Assembly: GCA_019925095.2 (NCBI GenBank)
Contig: CM034406.1
Coordinates: 12,992,388 to 13,056,387, forward strand
DNA length: 64,000 bases
Direction: 5' to 3'
Source of the DNA: Dendrolimus kikuchii
Taxonomy: Eukaryota; Arthropoda; Insecta; Lepidoptera; Lasiocampidae
In this document: piece by piece, positions 36,401-48,400 of the stretch
Numbering within the stretch: the first letter of the stretch is position 1
Layout: the number at the start of each line of letters is the position of its first letter
The notes under the pieces: model-generated
The model's input: only the letters and a program-made list of their open reading frames with translations
What the model was told of the DNA's origin: nothing
The model's database searches: none
Program-made: the position numbers and the translations under genes

Positions 36401-39400
36401 AACATTATTTACTATTGTGTGTATTAAAACTTTTTGTCAATAATAAAGGTTACTAACGGCACTTTTTTAACTTGTGTCACTGGTTGCGCTAGTCGAATAT
36501 ACGAATTTTATCATACTGGGTGTTTTATTCTCTTTACAAGACATCCTACATTTACGGGTATATAAAAGGCACATGCACCACTTAGGTACTTTTTCTGCAC
36601 ATCCAGATAACCGATATGTGAAATATGGCAATTTGCCGTGGTTAGGATTGCCAGATAGAAAAAAATAAAACAGACAGTGGATGAGTGATATTTTGCATAA
36701 AATGGGGGACTATTGAAAAAAAAAGGAGGACATACTTAAATAAATGAAATTGCGAAATTTTTTTGTTTTTCATTTATTTACATACTTATCTGAACTACCT
36801 ATTTTAGACAAAATATCATCATTTCTTAGTATATAGTTATAAAAAACGCAGTCAACGCATATTGCATTGCAACTTGTAATGCAATATGCGTTGAGTTGAA
36901 TGTGTTAGTGTGTGTGGGTCAAAGTGCAAGAGATTTAGGCGCGTAATTTGAATTTGAAAAAGGAGGACATTTGTGGATGAGGGAGTACGGGAGGACAATT
37001 TGACGAAAAGGAAGACATGTCCTCCATTTGGCTACCATATGGCAAGCCTAGCCTTAGTTAGGGGCATGTGTCTGTTCCCGTAAAAATAGACAGGCTCTAT
37101 CACAGCAGTGGGATGTTTGTGGGCTAACATGTCTTTCTAAGTTAAGACTAGTAAATCACAATCGTCACCTGTATCCGATCCCTCCTCTTGTTCTATGTGG
37201 CATGTACCAAAAAAGATTATATCAACGAACTTTCTAAGATACTTGTATTGAAAAAAACACATTAATTTAAGAATGTAGTGTTAATTTTTGGTGAACAATA
37301 AAGTGTTTTAATTTATTCATAATTGAAGATTGGTGATGTTCTATCTAACTGGATGGCGTAACTTTTATATCATGGAGTTTATTCATGGACTAAGAATAAT
37401 AAAAATATTAAACAAAAAACAGAATTATTTTTATTAAAAGTAATTAATTTTTTTAGACATAAAATGAAGTATTATAATAATTTTATTTAACTTCATAAAT
37501 CAGGTCCATAAAGTGTTATAGTTATACAACAGACTAGTGAAAGTAAAAAAAAACTAAAAGTAATACATTTATTTGACGGCTCGGTTTGACGGCAGCACAT
37601 GCAATGCAACCCGATGCAATTTTTTTTTGATGCGCAGGGGGAATATGTAGGAATGAATATTCTTTCTGTTCCTTCTTAGAAAATTTAAAGAAGGTATGTT
37701 TTGTTTAAATTATTATGTGAGAAACAAAATACTCGTATTAATAAATCTTCTTACCCTTTTCAGTGGGATCTATCCTATCCGTGTAGATATAATCGAGAAC
37801 CATATTAAACACTTCTGGGGTAGCCTCGGGTAGTTTGATCGTCACTTGAGGCCGGTTGAAGCTTGAACAGGTAGAAGCAGACGCTGTTGTCCCTGTAGCC
37901 CAATGATTAGTGCTAGAAGTCGAAGCTGTCTCTGTTTCCGACTCGATTTTCTTTTCTAATTCCTCGCGAGCTTCCCTGCAGACCGCACAAGGAAACATAT
38001 TGCGACAATAAGGCACGTGCAGGAGCTATAGGGCACAGCACTATAGCCGACACAGACTACGTTCCACATGATGCTCACAACGACCACATTCACAATCGTA
38101 ATTTTTCCCGTTCCACTTGCTTGTGGGCGTTATAGTAGTAAACTGAAATGGAACGGATTATTGGACCTCTCTCTTGATATAGGTCGTTGTGAGCGATGCG
38201 TGAGCGAAAATCATCGCAAGTGGACCGACTAAAAGAGCATTGTGGGTGTTGTGAGGTACAAGAGGAACGTGCCCACGATGTAGATGCATTTAATTAAGAA
38301 ACATAACTTTATTTTTTTAAATATTATGGCTCTATACTATTTGTGTATCTAACCAGTGTCACATATCCCTGAATTTTTCAGTTTTAAATGGAATCATTTC
38401 AATCAAAAACCTCAACTAAATTATAGATCTTCGACTGACGCCAAATGAGCAGTGTTTGGAAAAGAGACGTATCAATAAATATCAACTAGACGATACGTGT
38501 CTTTTCGGGCTGCTACATTTTTAACACAGACACACAATTCTAAACAATCAAAATCCTATAATTATTGTTCATTTTTAACCAATATCAAAATCAGACGTTA
38601 CATCGATGTATTTATTTCATATGACAATTTATTATTGCCGATAAAAACGGCGTTGGACATTGTGGTACTTTGTCAGATGAAAGCGAATTATCCGAGAAGC
38701 TATGTTTCTTACAGATAATTAGTTTATGTTGAAGAATAAGCATAAAACTTATTTATTTACACAAATAACATAATTAGTCATTTCAATAACTTAATTAGGC
38801 AGCTACACTTAGCTTTGAGTACATTTTAGGAGATGTGAATGACACAAATGCCCTCTGATTGCAAACTCATAGTTGACAGAGAGACAGTAGCCAGCAAGTA
38901 CAACAATCAACAAAGAGTTTTCTTTATTAAATTTCGACTTACGTGGGTGCAGACAAAAAGCTCGTTTTTTCTAACCTAACCAATCGATGGCGCACACTCA
39001 CGTGCCGTGGCAATTTGTTCAGCATAAAGAAAGAAAATGTTATTAGGAGAGAAGTGCTTTTGAAAGCAAATAGACAAGACAAAAAGAGAAATGAAGAAGA
39101 AAGAAGTTACAAAAAAGCTTACTTGATCTTGGCCCTCAAATACTGCGACCTAGCGGCCAACATGGCCTGGTGTGCGAAAATAGGGGTCTTCTCCTCACCC
39201 ACCAGCACTGTCACGTCGCAGAACTGCTGCGATTTCAATATCCGACCAAAGTCGTCGTGGAGAGTGCAGCGGGGATAATTAGACAGCTAAATATGAAGAA
39301 AATAAATAATATTCTTTAGAAATTTATTATGAAAGGATTGTGTGAATATGGCTGAAAAAGACATACCGTTACAAACCCAAATGATTGAGAGACAAAAAAA

Positions 39401-42400
39401 AAATGCGACATGCCATAAATATTTACTTATGAAACGAACTGGAATTGCTATGGATGTGTTCTCTGGCAAAAAATGTTTTCTTTCATTCTAAAAAACATTA
39501 GTAGCCAAGGGTTAAAATTGATCGATGAAAATGAGAAAAGACATGTTCAACGATCATGTCATGCCGAGACTGGTACTCGTCAATGGCACCACTCGCAAAG
39601 TTGTGCAAGAATACGTCTATCTTGGACAAACAACTTCGCAAGGGAAGTCAATAGAAGGATTCAGTTAGGTTTTTTTTAATTCGCCTTCTCCTCCATCATG
39701 AGTCAAGATAGAGGTTCTTTATTTCCTTTTTCTTATTTATTTCATTATAACTGTAAACTGTTTGATTAACTATATCTATTTATACTGTCTTATTTCTATA
39801 AATACATTTTTATGAGATTCAGTTGGGTTGGGCGGCATTCGGAAAGCTCCGTTGGTTCTTTACGTCGACCATTCCGCAATGCTTGAAGACGAAAGTTTTC
39901 GAGCAGTATGTCCTACCGTCATGACATATGGTGCCAAGACTGACAGTGAGTTAGATTCACATATCGAAGGTGGCTCAGCGGGCTATGGAGCGAACTATGT
40001 TGGGGGTGTATCTTATGGATAAAATCATAAATAAAGATATCGGTAAGAAAACCAAAGTTATTGACATAGCTCGCAAAATTAGCAAGCAGAAGTGGCAGTG
40101 GGCCGGCCACGATTGTCGTAGGACTGATGGCCGATGGAGCAGACGAGTTCTAGAGTGGAGACCGCGTCTCGGCAAACGTAGTGTAAGACGCCCTCAAGCC
40201 CGATCTGCGCAAGGTCGCCGGTGGGGCCTAAATGAGAACAGCGGAGGACCGGAATTGGTGGCGCAAACTTGGGGCAGCCTACGTCCAGCAGTGGACAACG
40301 GTTGGCTGACGACGAAGGGTTAAAATGGGAAGCCAAAATAAAAATAATTATTAACTTGTAACGCAATTCTATTGTTATACACTTATTTTGTGACTCCACT
40401 TTCATCCATTCTCTCTACATGCTTAAACCACCTTAATTTTCACTTTTTTAACTCTTGTTATCACCTTTCAATCCACAATCTTCCCTTATCATATCATTAA
40501 ACCTAACCTCACATATACTTCTCAAAGCTCATATTTCAACTGCGTTTATTCTTCCATGCTTCTGCGATATTCAACTTTCACTGCCAAATATTAGCCAAAT
40601 GTTGGCAGTAACATCCTTTTTTATTCATTTACTCATTCTTACCTGAAATCTGAAGAGCTCCCCACTCCTTACGTTGTTATCGATAGTACCACCGAAGATG
40701 TACATAGCGTCGCCCACGACTGCGCCCGCGTGGAAAAGACGCCCCGAGGGTATCTGGGAATCTGGCGCCGGTTGTACCACTGACCTTATAACAATATATA
40801 AGGATGGTAATCATTTTCTGTTATCTTTTATTACGTACAATAAAATTGAATGAAATAGAGCGTTTTACTAGATACCCCACTTGATATTCCTACAAACTAT
40901 CACATTACCTCTTTTCAAAAATCAAAGAAAATGTAAAGGGCAATCGGTCTTAAAATAATGAATGCATTAGCTGCTTACAACTTTGAGATTACTGATACCT
41001 TTGAGGAAGAATGGGTATTTATATGTACTTTCAAAGTGGTTTAGATGTACAAAAAGGTGAATGGTCCGACTAATGGAAGTAGACAAGACTATTTGTAAAA
41101 CCTTTTACATAGATGCAAATACTCAAATATCTACTTGGATTCAGTGGATTCTTGCTGGAATAATAAAACGGCGACAATTTAATATTATTTGTTGAGTTCA
41201 GTTTTCAGCACAGATCGCACTTTTGTCATTACTACGTTATATCATAGTGCACTAAGTACTAAGTTCACCAACGCAATCCGACATGCGCAAACATTTTCGA
41301 ACTCAATAAACTATATTCATAAGATTTCGTGTTTATCTTCTAATAAATATATCACAAAAGGGAGATGTACCCCATACATTGTGGTCCTTCGAACCATTTG
41401 GTATTTTGACAAAATCATCTACTAACATTATAATTTTTTTTAAATACTGTCCTTCAATTTCGACCCTACTTATTTTTATGTAATATATTATGGATTACGT
41501 TTTGTCATTGCAAATGAATTTTCATTGGAATTTAGAGCATCTAAATAGCAATCCTAATATTTTATCAATTTCGTCCGTATTTTTGGTCTACGTTCATAAC
41601 ACATATTTTGTAAGTGTCTGCGATGAATACTTTGAAAATTTGAACAACACCTGCAATTAATGATATGAAAATTTTCTAAAATATATTTTTAGGGCATGAC
41701 CCTCGTAATGTCTATGTAACAAATTAATAATGTAAATCTGACCACATCTGTGTGTCCAAGTCGCAGCAGTGCAGGTCGCTGGGCAGCGTGTTGTCCGCGG
41801 CGCCCCCGAACACGTACAGGTGGCGGCCGTGGGCCGCCATCACGTGCCCGTAGCGGCGCGCCGGCGCCGGGCCAGCGCACCGCAGCAGGTGCTCGGTGCA
41901 CACACGGCTCCATCTCAGCAAAAAAACCACAACTACTGTCACAAACATCGTTATGGCCGGCACCTATAGCCAGCCGCAATCCAGTTGACAGAAACAAAAT
42001 GCATGATTTATATAGGCTATCTGTGCAGGAACGGAGAAAGAATACAATTTCCTGCGGCCGGGCGGCCTGTCGTAAGAGGCGACTTAACAACCCACAGCCA
42101 GGTGGTAGGGCATTTGCCCGACTGGATGGCTACCACCCCTGGTCTAAAGCATGTCGCCATAACAACCTTGAGTTGTATTCTGGCATTAGTGACCAGGTTC
42201 CGTCTCCCATAAGAGAGCAGCAGCGCATTTGTAGCAACTTTGGTGTTGCAAATGTCCATAGGCGATGGTAACCGCTTTCCATCAAGTGGGCCGTCTGCCT
42301 GTGTGCTGATCTCCTGCAATAAAAAAAAAAAGGCTACGTTCCAGAAGAGGCACACAACGACCACGTTCACGATCGCGATTTTTCCCTTTTCACTTGCGTG

Positions 42401-45400
42401 TAGACGATACAATCATAAAGTCTAGTGGAGCGGATTATGGGGTGTTGATGTCATAAACTACGAAATATACAAATGTCATTGGTTGATTTGAAAATCGTGC
42501 CTTTTTAGATGTCAAGAGATAGATTAATGCTTTGTGATCGACGCCCACTTTGACCCACCTCTTCACATGGGTTGTTGTGAGTGCTGTGTGATCGAAAATG
42601 ATCACGTCATTAGTGACACTGTCGCCACGACCATAACGACAGCGGTCGCTATGTGGAATGGTAGACCGGTAGGTAGAGCATTTTGGGCGTTGTAAGATAC
42701 TAAAGGAACGGGTCCACAATTATCTAACTTAAACGCATCTTTGAAGTTCGTACGTGTAATTGCGCAGAACACAGTAATAAGCTTCAGAAACAGCTGGGTG
42801 GGGCGAATGTTGCGCTCTCGTTCAACCGCTATCCGTCTCTTTTGCACAACACACATCATACGCACCGCAAAAGAGAGAGAGAGAGAGACCTTTTAGATAA
42901 GCGTGCTGCATATTAGACCATATCTCCGCTTCACATCGGGCGAGATCATGGTCAAACGCGAACCTATACTACTATTAATAATAATAAAACAGATCGTAAG
43001 GTGTGTCAAATGTTAACATTTAACTCGTCCTGCGCAAACTCACGGAACTAACTTCACTTGAAATGCATATAAATTTTGTGCATACTGTATTACGCTGTGG
43101 CGAGGCAAGCCGGGCCGGTTTCTTGAAATCCACTGATTATGTTGGCTTCTCACAGCACATGATATCAAAGATCGAGCCACACCAGGTCAAGCCTACACGT
43201 CGTCGAAGGCAGTAGCCCGAGATGGAGCGGCCTGACAGGCTAGGGATGGGGCAGCACAGTCCGATCTGTGGTATTGTTCATCGTGAGAAACCTGCATTAA
43301 CTGGGCGGTTGCTATAGTTGTCGAGCGTCTGGTCGGACTGTGGCTAACCGCACAGTGCGTATTAGCGCTTACTATCCGTTCATTTGCCTTACCACTGTTT
43401 AAAATCTTATGCTGATATATAAAGCTGATGAGTTTCTAAGTTTGTTTGCTTGAACGCGCAAATCTCAGGAATTACTGGTTTGATTTGAAACATTCTTTCA
43501 GTGTTAGATAGCCCATTTATCGAGGAAGGCGGCTATATATCATCACGCTAAGAGCAATAGGAGCGGAGCACCAATGAAGAATGTTTCAAAATAGGGGGGG
43601 TAAACTTACTTTTTTTTAACTATTCCACGCGGCCGAAGGCGTGCGCAGAAGCTAGTTTGACATAAACTTTATAATAATATACGTAATATCAATTTTCTAC
43701 TAATAATACGGTAAACTAATGGCCCGTTCCCATATCTTACTATTCATTCACTTGCTTTATCACAGTAGTAAGGCAAATAAACAGTGAGTAAGATAGTTAT
43801 CGCCTATAAGTGGAGTAGATCCTAGTAAACCCAAAAACTGAGTCTTTATATAAAATAATATTTAGAAATATAATTTGCAACAAAATATCAATTTAAATAG
43901 GTAAAAATGTCATTTAAAATAAAACCACCACAAAAGTTCAATTTGGACTTATGTTTGTAGGGTTTAGTTACATTTTAGATAAACCAAAAGCTCTTATATA
44001 GTATACACACAGCCTAGGGATTTCTCGTAAAAAAATACTCACGTATGTGTTTCGAAATCAAACTGGAACAAAGCATTTGTGATTTTGGCACCGCTTTGCC
44101 CACTGAAGACAAACATCTTCCCTCTGGAGACGGCCACTGGGAAGTTGCAACATGTGGGTGGACACTGGCCTTTCTGCTCTATTTGCTCCCATTGACGATT
44201 CTCACCCTGGTTACAAAAGAATTAAGTAGGTAATTTATAACTCTTTAAAATAAAAAAATGTATATTGTTAACAACACACAAAATATGAGTAAAGACACTG
44301 CTAGCTTAAAAAAACATTAGTGATAGAGATACCCACTTCAGTACACCGACCTCTATAGTTGTCTGTACTAAAATGGGGTTATTCAATTATAAGTAAAAGG
44401 TGTATTCAGCTGTGCAAATTAAAATTCAAGCAAATTATTAAAAAAAAAAGTCAAAACATGGATCACTTTTAATAAGCTAAGAAGATAATTGAAATGGTAT
44501 GCCGCTCGTTGGTGGCAAAATTGCTCTACTGTCAACATTTTTGTGAATTAGTTATACTCTGATTATTCGCAACAATGTTGCCAATAAACCATTTTTACTA
44601 ATAATAATCATGTTGCCATTTATTTACCACTAAATTTATGGTCCACATATCATTTAAAAGTGTATTGCCATCGTAGCCGGCAAATATCCAGAGCTTGTCG
44701 TCATACACCGCCGCACCATGCGCCGACCGAGGTACAGGCTCCCTGTGGCAAATACTTTATTCATGAAGTTCCCTTATTTATGAGTTTAAATATCTTTTGT
44801 ATTGCACGAGTTCAGCAGTCAGACAGACGGCTCACCTGACGGGAAGCGGTTACCATGGCTTATGGACATTTGAAACACCAAAGGTGCTACAAATGCGCTT
44901 CTGCACTCTAAAGGGAGACTGGATCCTAGTCACTAATGCCGGAACACAACTCAAGGTTGTTATGGCAGCATGCTCTAGACCAGGTGTGGTAGCCATCCAG
45001 ATAGGTAAAGCCGCTACCACCTGGCTGTGGGTTGTTATGTCGCCTCTTACAACAGATGGTGAGCCCACAGGAAATTCTATTATTTCTCTATTCCTGCATG
45101 GTTAAGTGTTGATCTTGTTCATATTACTAAATATTAAAGATATTATGGAGGTGAATTTATCGGAAGTGCAGTCGACATCAACTAGCCTTTTTTTTTAAAT
45201 GTAAAAAATAGAATGCATGATGAAAGAATGACTAAACAGATATACAATACAAAAGTGGATGGATCCAGAAGTCGTGGAAGGCCACGACACACCTTCCATG
45301 ATCAAATTGATCGTGTACTAGCGGAGGGTGATGTCAGGAGCCTTAAGAACAGACGAGTGTGCATGACAAGAGTTATGAATGTCAAAGAAGCAAGTGAGGT

Positions 45401-48400
45401 GTAAGAATGGGCCTAAATGGCGCTCTGTTGTTCATGCCTGCCCCGCAAGGGAACTGGCGTGAAGTTATGTATGTATGTAAAAAATAGACCGAGTTAGTAT
45501 CCCATTTTTTATTTGACAAATGATTGGTCTCTCATACAAACTTTCATTCCATAGTTCAATTTGTTCTAGTTTTATTTTTGCGATAAAAAGTAGTAGCCTG
45601 TGTGTCAAGTCTCATCTATCATCTGTAAACTACAAAAATGACCAAAATGACAAATCACAAAAAATATATCCTGCTTTCTGGGATAACCTTTACAAAAATC
45701 TATACCTTTTCTGAGATGAAAAGAATTATATGTCCATCCTAGATATTGAACTTACATATATACTGAATTTCAGCCAAATCGGTCCAAGTTTTTCTGTGAA
45801 AGCGTAACAGACAGACAAGAGTTGCTTTTGCATTTATAATATTAAACAGGGATTATGAATTAGTAATAAATAAAATAGGTAAAGTTGATAAACTGATTAA
45901 TTAGTAATTAGTGTTAATAACTATTAAGAACATACATATAGTCCTTTAGTATAAAATTATAAAAATTAATTAAATTGTTTAGTATTTATTAGGGATGGGC
46001 GAAATTAGTTTTACATTCGGTTTGACCGAATTTTGGCAGCTTGTGCCGAACTTTGGCATTCGGCCGAAATTCGGTTTAAATGCCGAACATTCGGTGCAAG
46101 GAAAAAGTAAAATACCTACTTGCACTATTTTGACTGAAGTTAATAGAAATTATATCTATCATAACCGTAATATAAAAATTGGCATCTATATATTTATGGT
46201 CATTTATTTTGGTTAGGAACAAGGAAATCTTAACATGCAATGTGATAAAAAATAAATAAAATTAGTTCTTGATTGAGTCTTTGCCTAATTAAATAGATAT
46301 CATATTAAAACAAAAATAAAATAAACTTATTATTCTTCAAGAAACACCAGTAATTAGTGCAACTGTTTAAATATAATGCTCAACTTGAATTAAAAAAAAC
46401 ACATGTCTAAGGGACATCAGTAATTATAACTTTAATTTTGATTGAAATCACTTTTTACGAATTAAACATTAAAATTTACTACAGACAGTTTATGGTGTAA
46501 AAATGCCAAAAATTCGTTGTTATTAAGTTGACGTTGTCAACAGGTCACGATGTGTTGCTCCTGAGAAAGCGTGGCGAAATCAAACCGAAGTTCGGCCGAA
46601 TTTTTTATTTTAACCGAATGTTCGGCCGAACTCCGTATTCGGTTCAAACCACATTCGGCCCAACTCTAGTATATATATATTTCAGATTTTTAGATATGCT
46701 ATTTTATTATACATATGGTGTACATGGTATAGAGATAGACAGGTTACATTTCATAAAAATGTTATCTAAGTATTATCCACTGCTAGAAAAATTATTTTAC
46801 TTTATCACAGAAACTATACACTTTTCCGGAATAAGAAGTAGAATACTTCTTGTCTGTTTGTTCCCGGAATTGCAGCTACATAATTATATACCAAATTTCA
46901 GCAAAAATGGTTCAATAGTTTTACATTCAAGCTTAACAGACAGTTAATTTTGTATTTATAATATTAGTATGGATTTGTGTATTCATTTTAGCTGTATAAA
47001 GATATGTATTTACTAGGCCCTTATCATTCCTAGTAATCATTATCTATGGTTATATATATAAAAATATATTGTTAATATTTTAGATTTAATTCTCTAAATT
47101 CATATCCATAATATATTTTTATATAACTGGACACTGTATTTTCGTCTTTCAAAAATAAATGGTTTAAACCTAAATACATTCACTGGATAGGACATATAAC
47201 AAGAGAGAGCAAAGATTAAATGGACAAAAATACTGAGAGAGGGGCAACCCATGGTTGGAAAGTGGAGGAGAGGATGGTAACACAGAAAATGGGAAGACAA
47301 CATAAGAGAATAAGCAGGGATTACATGGATCAGGATAGCAAGGACAATAAGTGACTGGAAAATGTTGGAGGTGGCCTATATGTCAAAAGATACACTGTAT
47401 ATATGAGCATAGTAATAGAAAACATGTAATTTAGATTAAGTTTACAATATAGCAATAAAGGCAAATTAATAAGTACACTCACTGTCCACTGAACTTCCAT
47501 TGCACCCACTGCGCACTTTGAAATTTGTACTCAAATAGATCATTCTTATTGGTTAAATTAGAATTGGCCAATATATCTCCCGTGTACCCACCAAACACAA
47601 ACATTGATGAACGATGCACCTGTAAGTAGAAAATAATTTTTTCTGATTTTAAAACAATGACATATAAGTATCAGGGAGACCAGAGTTCCATAACTAAGTG
47701 ATAAACAGTCAATGTTCATAACCTTTATGGAACCATTAAGTGGCCATGAACTGACATACAATTGGAAAGTTTTTGCAGTTCCCATTAAAATAATAATTTT
47801 AGTCCAAAAATACCATCTTTTCCTTTTCACCAATATCTTATAATTTAAAATATAAACCAGTTAGAAATAAGTATTATAAGTTTTCAATTTCATATTTAGA
47901 AAAACATAGAAACTTTTATTTCTTCCCAAGTAGATTATGTTCTCATAATATTGGTAATTGGTATTAGTTAAAAGTATAAGCTGTTGGTCTAGAATTCTAG
48001 ATGAATATGGTTCTAAAACAAAAAAGCAAATTTTATAGAAAAAATATTTAAATTTTTCTTATAATTCTAATTACTTGGTTAATTTTATTTATATATTTTA
48101 TAAATCTACTCTTTTGTTCTAAGATTATAGGACCACTTCAATTAGAGAAATATAGCAAATTTTTAGTAGGATTGTATTTTTAGGTTAAAAATCATCATCT
48201 TTTTGAGATAATAGTGTTTATCGGAACAAGTAAGTGTCTTAGTATATTATAATGTGCCAAATAATATAATATACATTTGGTAATTTACCACAGCTGAATG
48301 GTGATATCTGGGTGCTGGTGGCACTCCCATACAACCAGTTTTGGTCCAGGACATTTCTCTTATATCGAACCTTATAAGATCATTCAACATTGACTTCCCA

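Noticed and set aside
41750..42271. 173-residue Arg-rich plus-strand frame
   Set aside because: It is antisense to the GC-rich LZTR1 kelch exon (41743-41913) and then runs into a family A repeat; no protein features.
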